Positions 53,158-60,075 of a stretch of 64,000 bases of DNA are shown here, in pieces. Each line of letters starts with the position of its first letter. Position 1 is the first letter of the stretch. The stretch is taken from NCBI RefSeq assembly GCF_015234275.1, contig NZ_JADGII010000007.1. One strand, 5' to 3'. The notes under the pieces were generated by a model. It saw only the letters and a program-made list of their open reading frames with translations. It did no database searches and was not told where the DNA came from. The translations under genes were made by a program, and so were the position numbers. Source of the DNA: Prosthecochloris ethylica. Its GTDB lineage: Bacteria > Bacteroidota > Chlorobiia > Chlorobiales > Chlorobiaceae.

Positions 53158-54444
53158 ATGCTTGATTTTCTGCTCGATTATCTGCAGACCCACGGGTTTA
53201 CCCCGGAAAACGCGCGGCTGATCCTGACCGTGCTGATGGTTCTGCTGGGTGTGTTTGTTCTCGCGATTGCTGAAGTCGTGACCAAGCGGGTGCTGCTGCG
53301 TTTTTTGTCCGCGTTTGCGGCCAGGACGCTCACCCGGCTCGATGACATGCTGTTGAAACACGAGGTGTTTCGATGGGTCGCTCACCTGGTGCCGCCGCTG
53401 CTGTTGTACAACATTGCCGTTCCTGTGCTGCAGTTTTATCCTGACCTGATCGGGTTTGTGCAGTCGGCCGCGACGCTGTACCTCACGGTGATCGTGATCC
53501 TGCTTTCGATACGGGCGCTCGATGCCGTACAGGAGTACTACAATACACACAGGATCGCACGGCGTCTTCCCCTCAAGAGTTTTATCCAGGTGCTGAAAAC
53601 AGCGATCGTCACGATCGGGACCGTTGTGGTGGTGGCCAAGCTGCTTGGCCAGTCTCCGGTGGTGTTCTTCAGTGGTATCGGTGCGTTTACGGCGATTATC
53701 ATTCTGATATTCAAGGATTCGATTTTGGGGTTTGTCGCCGGTATTCAGCTCTCCACCAATGACCTGGTTCGGGTGGGTGACTGGATCGAGATGCCGAAAT
53801 ACGGTGCTGACGGGGATGTGATCGATATTTCTCTGGTGACGGTATCCGTGCAGAACTGGGACAAGACCATCAGCACGATCCCTGCGTACGCCCTGATTTC
53901 CGAGGGGTTCAAGAACTGGCGTGGAATGAGTGATTCCGGGGGCCGTCGGATCATGCGCTCCATTATGATCGACATGCAGAGCGTGCGGTTCTGCGACCGG
54001 GAGATGCTCGGGAAACTGCAGGGGGTCCAGCTGCTCAGGGACTACCTGGATACCCGTCAGCAGGATATTGACGAGTTCAACCGCCGTTCCGGCGTCGATA
54101 CCGCCAACCCGGTCAACGGACGCAGGATGACCAATCTCGGGGTGTTTCGCGCCTACCTGATCGCCTACCTTCGCCAGCACCCGAAAATCAACCAGGAGAT
54201 GACGTTTCTTGTCCGACATCTCCAGCCGACCGAAACGGGGATTCCCGTTCAGATCTACGTATTCTGCAACGATATTGTGTGGCCCAACTATGAGGCTATT
54301 CAGGCCGATATCATGGACCATGTGCTTGCTGTGCTGCCGTTTTTCGGGCTGAGGGTCTTCCAGGTGCCGTCCGGCGGCGATATTGCAGCAGCCGGTCGCG
54401 CCATCGTGCAGCTGGCCCGGTCCGGAGAGCAGGGCGGGCAATAA
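53158..54444 (+). CDS. MscS-family channel (YbdG-like)
   Basis: A 428-residue protein. About five transmembrane helices lie in the first 210 residues (LILTVLMVLLGVFVLAIAEVV, WVAHLVPPLLLYNIAVPVL, LYLTVIVILLSIRALDAV, VVVVAKLLGQSPVVFFSGIGA). The MscS core FKDSILGFVAGIQLSTNDLVRVGDWIEMP is followed by a large cytosolic C-terminal domain with FRAYLIAYLRQHPKI and FLVRHLQPTETGIPVQIYVFC. This arrangement is typical of YbdG/MscM miniconductance channels that sense osmotic tension. A hairpin (54448-54469) follows. Confidence 0.88.
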   Translation: MLDFLLDYLQTHGFTPENARLILTVLMVLLGVFVLAIAEVVTKRVLLRFLSAFAARTLTRLDDMLLKHEVFRWVAHLVPPLLLYNIAVPVLQFYPDLIGFVQSAATLYLTVIVILLSIRALDAVQEYYNTHRIARRLPLKSFIQVLKTAIVTIGTVVVVAKLLGQSPVVFFSGIGAFTAIIILIFKDSILGFVAGIQLSTNDLVRVGDWIEMPKYGADGDVIDISLVTVSVQNWDKTISTIPAYALISEGFKNWRGMSDSGGRRIMRSIMIDMQSVRFCDREMLGKLQGVQLLRDYLDTRQQDIDEFNRRSGVDTANPVNGRRMTNLGVFRAYLIAYLRQHPKINQEMTFLVRHLQPTETGIPVQIYVFCNDIVWPNYEAIQADIMDHVLAVLPFFGLRVFQVPSGGDIAAAGRAIVQLARSGEQGGQ

Positions 54445-54447
54445 GCG

Positions 54448-54469
54448 AAGCCGCCGTTTCAGGCGGCTT
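54448..54469. terminator. Hairpin between convergent mscS-type and HhH genes
   Basis: AAGCCGCC and GGCGGCTT pair around GTTTCA. There is no strong T tract, so it is a weak or factor-dependent terminator for the convergent pair. Confidence 0.5.
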
Positions 54470-54480
54470 GTGCTGATCAG

Positions 54481-54885
54481 TCAGTAGGTGATTACCCTTG
54501 GGAGCTCTTTGGCCTGTGCAATCCAGTCGGTGACCTGTGAAAGGGTAGGCATTTTCCGTACCAGCTTTTTTTGCTCGTTGATTTCTTCGAGTTTTGCGTG
54601 CAGGTGTTCTGCATTGCGCTGGGCAAGTTCAGGAATGGTATCGACGCCGGCTTCCTCCAGCAGGTCGGAGTATTCCGCTCCGATGCCTTTGACCCGTGAG
54701 AGGTCCGCTCGATTGACCCATTTCAGGACCTGTTTTTCATCAAGCCCGGTCTCTGTCGCAATCGTTTTTCTGCCTTTCCGGTCACATCCCTGTTTCAGCA
54801 GTTCCTCCTCGGTCGGGATGCCGCAGTCTTCGAATTTTTTTGCGAATGCCGGTCCGATGCCTTCAATTTCAGAGATTTTTTTCAT
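54481..54885 (-). CDS. DUF4332 helix-hairpin-helix protein
   Basis: A 134-residue protein. The start MKKISEIEGIGPAFAKKFEDCG at 54885 has GGAGAGGG five bases upstream, better than an ATG at 54927. Two helix-hairpin-helix units (SEIEGIGPAFAKKF and SRVKGIGAEYSDLLEEAG) are typical of DUF4332, which occurs beside DNA-handling or unknown genes. It probably binds nucleic acid or protein without sequence specificity. No catalytic motif is seen. Confidence 0.78.
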   Translation of the reverse strand: MKKISEIEGIGPAFAKKFEDCGIPTEEELLKQGCDRKGRKTIATETGLDEKQVLKWVNRADLSRVKGIGAEYSDLLEEAGVDTIPELAQRNAEHLHAKLEEINEQKKLVRKMPTLSQVTDWIAQAKELPRVITY

Positions 54886-54969
54886 GTCCCTCTCCGGTTG
54901 ATGTGATGAAATGTAGTCTGCGTGCACTTCACGATAAATATAGCAAACCGTGGGCGATGCTACACGGGT

Positions 54970-55683
54970 TTACAGCTCTGTTTCGAAACCTGAACCGGCA
55001 CTGAGCACGCGTCCCTTGTGAATTTTTTTCAGTGCTGTCAGGGCCGGCTTTCCGCTGCAGTGTGTCGGGACAATGGTTTCGATATGGAACTGCTGCAGTT
55101 CCTCGGCTGCATCTTCTGCCTGTTGGGGGGAAAAATCTCTCCAGTGGAATCCGCCCATCAGCAGTGTGAACGGTGAAAAACTGAACAGCTTTGACGCTTC
55201 TTCGATCATGTGCTTGACGCCCGGGTGTGAGCATCCGGTGATCATGGCGGTTTTGCCGTTCTTTTGCAGCACCATGGCCTGTTCAGGCATCGGGCTTCCC
55301 TTGTAGCTGGCCTTGATCGATCCAGTGGTCCAGATGTTTTCGGCAATCTGCATGCCCGGTTCGGTATGTTTCGGGGAGCCTCCGTAGGTGATGATCGACT
55401 CTTTGAGATCTTCTCCTGTATCGGGACCGATATAGACGTTCAATCCCGGATGAGCTCCCAGAACCTCTTTGAGTCCGCCGGTATGGTCCCAGTGATTGTG
55501 CGAAATGACAACGGCTTCGAGACGGTCGGGCGATCTGCCGAGGGCCTCCATGTTCCTGAGGAGATCGCTGCCGTTTTCTCCGGTATCGAAGAGGATCCGG
55601 TCGTCGACGAGGACCGAAAACCCCCAGCCTGACGAAAGGCCGGGACGGAATACGTAGTTATCGTAGAGTACGGTGATTGTCAT
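54970..55683 (-). CDS. MBL-fold metallo-hydrolase
   Basis: A 237-residue metallo-beta-lactamase-fold protein. The start MTITVLYDNYVFRPGLSSGWGFSVLV at 55683 overlaps the Nudix gene by 26 bases. Metal motifs: VVISHNHWDHTGGL, a GCSHPG motif (ITGCSHPGVKHMI) and IVPTHCSGKPAL. The pattern ILFDTGENGSDLLRNMEALGRSP is shared with archaeal and bacterial dihydropteroate-like beta-lactamase-fold enzymes (MptA/RFAP-synthase neighbours). The substrate is unknown. Coupling to a Nudix hydrolase suggests nucleotide or cofactor turnover. Confidence 0.82.
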   Translation of the reverse strand: MTITVLYDNYVFRPGLSSGWGFSVLVDDRILFDTGENGSDLLRNMEALGRSPDRLEAVVISHNHWDHTGGLKEVLGAHPGLNVYIGPDTGEDLKESIITYGGSPKHTEPGMQIAENIWTTGSIKASYKGSPMPEQAMVLQKNGKTAMITGCSHPGVKHMIEEASKLFSFSPFTLLMGGFHWRDFSPQQAEDAAEELQQFHIETIVPTHCSGKPALTALKKIHKGRVLSAGSGFETEL

Positions 55684-56179
55684 GGTGTTGTGCTTCCTGG
55701 ATAATCTGTTTGTGGAGCAGGAGGTTGATGGACGGGATCTCATGGTGCGCGTAGAAGTCCGCTTCGAACAGTTCATGGTTGATGCTGAGCGTTTTGTCTG
55801 CAACAAACACCTTGTAGGCTACCGCCAGCAGGGAACCGTACATATCGGTATAGCGGTGATACGCACCGATCAGGCGTTCGATGCTGCCGTTCAGCCCGGT
55901 TTCCTCTTTCAGTTCGCGCAGGCAGCCTTCCTGCGGGGTTTCGCCTGCTTCGATAAAACCTCCCGGGAGCGCCCATTCGTTGAATCCGGGTTCGTGAGCC
56001 CGCCTGATTATCAGTATTTCGTCGTCACTGTTGACGGCGTACGCGATGGCTACCGGCAGAGGGTTTTCGTAATGAATCCATGAGCAGGAGGGACAGCGTC
56101 TTCTCTGTCGGTTCTCTATTTCAGCCTCGTGCAGTCCGGAGCCGCACACGGGGCAGAACGAATACGTTTTCATAATCAC
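55658..56179 (-). CDS. Zinc-ribbon Nudix hydrolase
   Basis: A 173-residue protein. A zinc ribbon (C9, C12, C29, C32) precedes a Nudix domain with a complete box at residues 74-96 (GFIEAGETPQEGCLRELKEETGL). The layout resembles NADH pyrophosphatase or ADP-ribose-type Nudix enzymes, though the NudC SQPWPFPxS motif is absent. It overlaps the MBL-fold gene by 26 bases. An ATG two codons downstream is also possible. Confidence 0.87.
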   Translation of the reverse strand: MIMKTYSFCPVCGSGLHEAEIENRQRRRCPSCSWIHYENPLPVAIAYAVNSDDEILIIRRAHEPGFNEWALPGGFIEAGETPQEGCLRELKEETGLNGSIERLIGAYHRYTDMYGSLLAVAYKVFVADKTLSINHELFEADFYAHHEIPSINLLLHKQIIQEAQHHDNHRTLR

Positions 56180-56356
56180 AGCTCGTTAATGTTTTTTTGG
56201 ACGTCGTCAAGTTAAAGAATTTTTCTTTTCAGAACACTTCAGCTGTCTTCGACGTTCATTTGGGTGACAGGTCCCGGTATCGAGAAACTTTTTGCCGGTC
56301 GAAAAAATTGTACTCAGGACGACGATACATTTTTTTTCAACCAGATGTTTTCTTCA

Positions 56357-56827
56357 ATGGAACTTCTTGCTGTCGGAGATACCGCTCCGCTGTTTGAATC
56401 TGTCGATCAGCACGGCAGCCAGCTCAGGCTTCAGGACTACCGGGGCCGCAAGATCGTGCTGTATTTCTACCCCAAGGACGATACACCGGGGTGTACAAAG
56501 GAGGCTTGTGCCTTTCGTGACAATTTCCCTAAATTCAAAGAGATAGGAGTGGAGGTGCTCGGCGTGAGTATCGACAGCGAGAAACGGCATAAAAAGTTTA
56601 CGGAGAAGTACGAGCTGCCGTTTACACTGGTTGTCGACGAAGAGAAAAAAATCGTTCAGGATTACGGAGTCTGGGGCTTGAAAAAATTCATGGGCCGTGA
56701 GTACATGGGGACCAACAGGGTGACGTATCTTATCGATGAAGAAGGACATATCGAAAAGGTCTGGCCGAAAGTCAAGCCCGATAAACACGCAGGGGAAATA
56801 CTCGAATATCTCGAGCAAACGAACTGA
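56357..56827 (+). CDS. bcp: Peroxiredoxin (BCP/PrxQ type)
   Basis: A 156-residue thiol peroxidase. The start MELLAVGDTAPLFE at 56357 fits the family; an ATG four codons upstream is possible. The peroxidatic Cys is C46 (PKDDTPGCT) and the resolving Cys C51 (KEACAFRD), five residues apart as in PrxQ. It reduces H2O2 and alkyl peroxides with thioredoxin. It is followed after 3 bases by yqgE, so the two form a small operon. It diverges from the Nudix gene. Confidence 0.92.
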   Translation: MELLAVGDTAPLFESVDQHGSQLRLQDYRGRKIVLYFYPKDDTPGCTKEACAFRDNFPKFKEIGVEVLGVSIDSEKRHKKFTEKYELPFTLVVDEEKKIVQDYGVWGLKKFMGREYMGTNRVTYLIDEEGHIEKVWPKVKPDKHAGEILEYLEQTN

Positions 56828-56830
56828 TCT

Positions 56831-57394
56831 ATGCTGAATGAATTTGATCAACTCAGTGCGGGGGACCTGATCATGGCTTCCGCGATCATGCTTGAATCAA
56901 ATTTCAGGAGAACTGTTCTGTTGATGTGCGAGCACAGCGGTGAGGGGTCCATGGGGTTCATTCTCAACAGGCCTCTTGAGGTCAAGGTCCGGGAGGCTAT
57001 CAGCGGTTTCGAGGATCTCGATACGGTTCTTCATATGGGTGGGCCGGTCCAGCCGGATACCGTTCACTACCTTCATACCAGGGGAGATGTTGTAGAGGGA
57101 AGCCATGAAGTGATTCCCGGTGTGTACTGGGGAGGCGACAAAGAACAGCTCAGTTCCCTGATGGAGTCTGGCATGGTCGATCCATCGGAAATCCGTTTTT
57201 ATCTCGGGTATGCAGGGTGGTCATCAGGGCAGCTCGAAGAGGAGTTCAGTGAAGGGTCGTGGTATACCACCGGGGCGTCGCGCGATATTGTGTTCGGTAA
57301 GGATTACGAACGGATGTGGGGGCGGGTGGTCCGGTCCAAGGGCGGAGATTACTGTTATGCGGCGAATTCTCCCGAAATTCCGGGCATGAACTGA
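56831..57394 (+). CDS. YqgE/AlgH family protein (DUF179)
   Basis: A 187-residue protein with the YqgE core: GDLIMASAIMLESNFRRTVLLMCEHSGEGSMGFILNRPL, LHMGGPVQPDTVHYLH and RFYLGYAGWSSGQLEEE. The family is widespread in bacteria and its function is poorly defined. It is co-transcribed with the peroxiredoxin gene upstream. Confidence 0.9.
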   Translation: MLNEFDQLSAGDLIMASAIMLESNFRRTVLLMCEHSGEGSMGFILNRPLEVKVREAISGFEDLDTVLHMGGPVQPDTVHYLHTRGDVVEGSHEVIPGVYWGGDKEQLSSLMESGMVDPSEIRFYLGYAGWSSGQLEEEFSEGSWYTTGASRDIVFGKDYERMWGRVVRSKGGDYCYAANSPEIPGMN

Positions 57395-57404
57395 GGTCGT
57401 GCAG

Positions 57405-57500
57405 TTACCTGCCCAGAAACACCAGGATCAGGACAAGCAGCAGGTATGATCCGATACCCCAGTAGAGAACCCTGGTCAGTTTGAGTTTTTTTCTGAACAT
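57405..57500 (-). CDS. Small single-pass membrane protein
   Basis: A 31-codon ORF. It starts with five basic residues (MFRKKLKLTR), then has a hydrophobic helix YWGIGSYLLLVLILVFLG. Such a basic N-terminus plus helix has the shape of a real membrane miniprotein. There is no clear ribosome site, which lowers confidence. It is convergent with yqgE. The role is unknown; small subunits of membrane complexes are one possibility. Confidence 0.4.
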   Translation of the reverse strand: MFRKKLKLTRVLYWGIGSYLLLVLILVFLGR

Positions 57501-57525
57501 GGAACGATAAGGATGATTTCCAGTG

Positions 57526-57554
57526 TTGTTCTTCTACGTTGAAATGTATATATA
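57526..57554 (+). promoter_or_regulatory. Candidate promoter of ssrA
   Basis: TTGTTC (57526-57531) and TATATA (57549-57554) are 17 bases apart. Transcription near 57561 would give a short 5' leader before the mature tmRNA end at 57589. Confidence 0.35.
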
Positions 57555-57588
57555 CCGTTAGTGTTTTTCAATGTTCTTTTGACATTAT

Positions 57589-57992
57589 GGGGATGACCGG
57601 CTTTTGACAGGGCAGGTGTGAGATGTCGTTGCACTCCGAGTTTCAGCATGGATGGACTCGTAAAAGAAGTCTATGCAACTACTAGATGCAGACGATCATT
57701 CGTATGCAATGGCTGCCTGATTAGCACACAGTTAATTTAGAGCGCCATCGTTCGGCAGGGGAGGTGCTTACTCTGAAGCTGTCGAATGGCATAACCCGCG
57801 CTTGAGCTCTAGCTCGCGCAAGTAAGCTTCACGTGTCTGTGCCCGGAAAGGCTCGTGAATATCATTCCGGGATAGTGCTGTGAACTCTGTCGGTGGAGTC
57901 GTACAGCACGAACCTTCAAACACCGGAGATGAGTGTGGTAGCGGTGTCAACCACTGTTCTGGACGCGGGTTCGATTCCCGCCATCTCCACCA
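57589..57992 (+). ncRNA. ssrA: tmRNA (ssrA)
   Basis: The 5' end GGGGATG pairs with CATCTCC at the 3' end (57982-57988, one G-U pair) to form the tRNA-like acceptor stem, followed by ACCA. The T-arm GGGTTCGATTCCCGCC precedes it. Within the RNA the resume codon GCA (57688) opens an ORF for ADDHSYAMAA ending in TGA (57718-57720). This tag differs by one residue from the C. tepidum form I recall (ADDYSYAMAA). It releases stalled ribosomes and tags products for proteolysis. The 3' end is a frequent integration site, and an accessory region starts just after it. Confidence 0.95.
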
Positions 57993-58005
57993 TTTTGAAA
58001 AAGAC

Positions 58006-58053
58006 AACCCGTCTCTCCAGAGTGATGCTCTGGGGTGACGGGTTTTCTTTTTC
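58006..58053 (+). terminator. Intrinsic terminator of ssrA
   Basis: AACCCGTC and GACGGGTT close a longer stem (with CCAGAG/CTCTGG inside), followed by TTCTTTTT. It lies 14 bases after the mature tmRNA end. Confidence 0.82.
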
Positions 58054-58095
58054 CCCCTTGTTTCGGATTGTTGTTTGCCCGACAACACCCGCTTC

Positions 58096-58251
58096 ATGAC
58101 CTTTAACGATCGGGATATTCTCACCCATGCCGGTAAAATCGAAAAGTTCCATACCAATCGTCTCTCGGGTTCGGCAAAATCACTAAGCGATTTCGACAAG
58201 GTGGTCAAGCAGATCGAAACCACCAACAAGAAAGGGAAAAGAGATGGGTAG
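58096..58251 (+). pseudogene. RhuM C-terminal remnant
   Basis: A 51-codon ORF that begins TFNDRDILTHAGKIEKFHTNRL and ends SLSDFDKVVKQIETTNKKGKRDG. The LTHAGKI motif and the following FHTNRL correspond to the C-terminal tail of RhuM-type virulence proteins. The large N-terminal part is absent and nothing upstream codes for it, because the tmRNA terminator lies there. It is therefore a fragment, perhaps left by deletion after an island inserted at ssrA. Confidence 0.6.
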
Positions 58252-58295
58252 CTTATTCGTGTCCATTGGTTTGCATTCGTGGTTAAAAACAGGAG

Positions 58296-59048
58296 ATGCT
58301 AAAAATGATAAATTTCAATACAGTCGATAAGCTCAAGCAAACGCTTGATTCCTTCCGTCCATTGCCGCCGGAGATTGTCTCCAATCTTCATGAAGATCTG
58401 GTGCTTCGATGGACGTACAACTCGAACGCCATCGAGGGCAATACCCTGACGCTCAAGGAGACGAAGGTGGTTCTGGAGGGGATTACGGTTGGCGGTAAAA
58501 CCATGCGCGAGCATTTCGAGGTGATCAATCACCGGGAAGCCATCTTTTTTGTGGAAGGGCTGGTCAAATGCCATGAGCCTCTCACGGAATGGCAGATCAA
58601 GTCCATCTATCAGCTGATCCTGAAAAATATCGATGACGCTCATGCAGGCGTGTACCGGAAAACCAATGTGATCATTGCCGGAGCCGATCATGTTCCTCCC
58701 GACGCTCTGCATGTCGAAAGTGAAATGCAGGGGTTCATCAACTGGTACAAAGAGAAAGCGACCTCGCTTCATCCGGTTGAACGGGCGGCAAGAGTTCATG
58801 CGGACTTTGTGAAAATCCACCCTTTCACTGATGGAAAGGGCAGAACTTCACGACTTTTGATGAACCTCGAACTGATGAAGGACGGATATCCGCCAGTGGT
58901 GCTTCCGGTTGAAAAACGGCTGGAGTATTACGAGGCACTGGATACCGCACACACGAATGATGATTATGAACCATTTCTCTTCCTGATTGCTAAGGTCGTC
59001 GAGGCTGGATTCGGGCCATACTGGCAGGCTTTGGGGGTAAATCCGTGA
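58296..59048 (+). CDS. Fic family protein (AMP-transferase fold)
   Basis: A 250-residue Fic protein. The Fic motif is at 175-186: HPFTDGKGRTSR. The usual Asn of HPFxxGNGRxxR is replaced by Lys, and the catalytic His is present. The intramolecular inhibitory motif SNAIEGN (43-49, E47) is at the N-terminus, so this is a class II-type Fic. Such proteins AMPylate or otherwise modify targets. Its stop overlaps the rhuM start by 4 bases. Fic and rhuM genes are often found in type I restriction loci, and an hsdR remnant follows. Whether Lys allows activity is unknown. Confidence 0.85.
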   Translation: MLKMINFNTVDKLKQTLDSFRPLPPEIVSNLHEDLVLRWTYNSNAIEGNTLTLKETKVVLEGITVGGKTMREHFEVINHREAIFFVEGLVKCHEPLTEWQIKSIYQLILKNIDDAHAGVYRKTNVIIAGADHVPPDALHVESEMQGFINWYKEKATSLHPVERAARVHADFVKIHPFTDGKGRTSRLLMNLELMKDGYPPVVLPVEKRLEYYEALDTAHTNDDYEPFLFLIAKVVEAGFGPYWQALGVNP

Positions 59049-60020
59049 ACAACTCTGAATTTGTGATTTATCAGGCAGCCGATGGGAAGATTACCATCGA
59101 TGTCCGGCTTGAAGATGAAACGGTCTGGCTGACTCAGGCGCATATGGCCGAACTGTTCGGCAAGAGCAAGCAGACCATATCTGAGCATATTCGCAACATC
59201 TTCAATGAGGGGGAACTGAATGAGGAAGTGGTTGTCCGGAAATTCCGAACAACCACCCGTCATGGCGCTATTGAAGGAAAGACCCAGTCAAAAGATGTAT
59301 TGTTCTACAATCTCGATGTAGTCATTTCGGTAGGGTATCGGGTGAAATCGCATCAGGGTACGCAGTTCCGGATCTGGGCTACCCAGCGTTTGAAAGAATA
59401 TATCGTCAAGAGGTTTGCGCTGAATGATGAGCGTTTCAAGAGTGGCAGCGGAGCTGGTCTATCGACGTGCACATGCGGAACTGCCTTTGATGGGAATGCA
59501 GTCGTTCGACAAAAAAGGTCTTGTGGTCGGTAAGGCCGATGTCGGCATCGCAAAAAACTATCTGAATCAGGACGAGATCACGCTGTTAGGGCTGATTGTG
59601 GAGCAATATCTGGCCTTTGCTGAAGCAATGGCTCAGCAGCGAACACCGATGTACATGAAAGACTGGATTCAGCGGCTCGATTCAATTATTCAGCTGAACG
59701 GACGAGAGTTGCTCACCCATGCGGGGAAAATCAGTCATAAACTCGCGCTCGGCTATGAGTATCTTACTCCGGCAGAGGCTCTTCGAGAGCGGAAGGGCAG
59801 GATGTCGAACGTGCTGCTGGAAAACATTCTGCGCACCCAACTCAAAGAGATAAATCGCATTCGCTACAAAGGCAGTGATGACTATCTGAAATGGATTTGC
59901 GGTTGTAAATTTTTTCCGCTTGAGCAGATGCGTTGCGGCGTCGAACGCTCGTCTGAGGAAATCGAAGTGGCCGTTCGGGAAATCCGCTTGATTTTCCCTT
60001 CACGCTTCCTTATTTTATGA
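59045..60020 (+). pseudogene. rhuM pseudogene joined to an hsdR fragment
   Basis: Frame 1 (59045-59450) encodes the RhuM N-terminus: EFVIYQAADGKITIDVRLEDETVWLTQ, FGKSKQTISEHIRNIFNEGEL and KRFALNDERFKSGS. A frame change at about 59430-59455 joins it to AAELVYRRAHAELPLMGMQ, KNYLNQDEITLLGLIVEQYLAFAEAMAQ and RELLTHAGKISHKLAL, a later part of RhuM. About 70 residues normally found between these are missing. It then runs into GYEYLTPAEALRERKG and VLLENILRTQLKEINRIRYKG, which resembles the N-terminal region of type I restriction subunit HsdR. The mosaic is the result of deletion and recombination and is not a normal gene. Confidence 0.75.
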
Positions 60021-60060
60021 TTTGCGGTTAAAATAAAATAAGGGCGAGCCTTATTTTAGG
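60008..60060. repeat. Inverted repeat CCTTATTTTAT before the second fic gene
   Basis: CCTTATTTTAT (60008-60018) and ATAAAATAAGG (60033-60043) are perfect inverted repeats spaced by 14 bases. A third copy, CCTTATTTTAGG, follows at 60049-60060, 16 bases before the Fic start. This looks like an operator or an autoregulatory site. It overlaps the end of the preceding pseudogene. Confidence 0.7.
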
Positions 60061-60075
60061 TTCGAGGCAGGTTGG

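Noticed and set aside
51240..53159. Long minus-strand open frame (639 codons) opposite the PhoR-like kinase
   Set aside because: It has no recognisable domain and is fully explained as an antisense shadow of a GC-rich gene with clear HAMP/PAS/HisKA/HATPase motifs on the plus strand.
53149..54441. Long minus-strand open frame (430 codons) opposite the MscS-type channel
   Set aside because: The composition is His/Gln/Arg-rich and lacks motifs; the plus strand holds the conserved channel.
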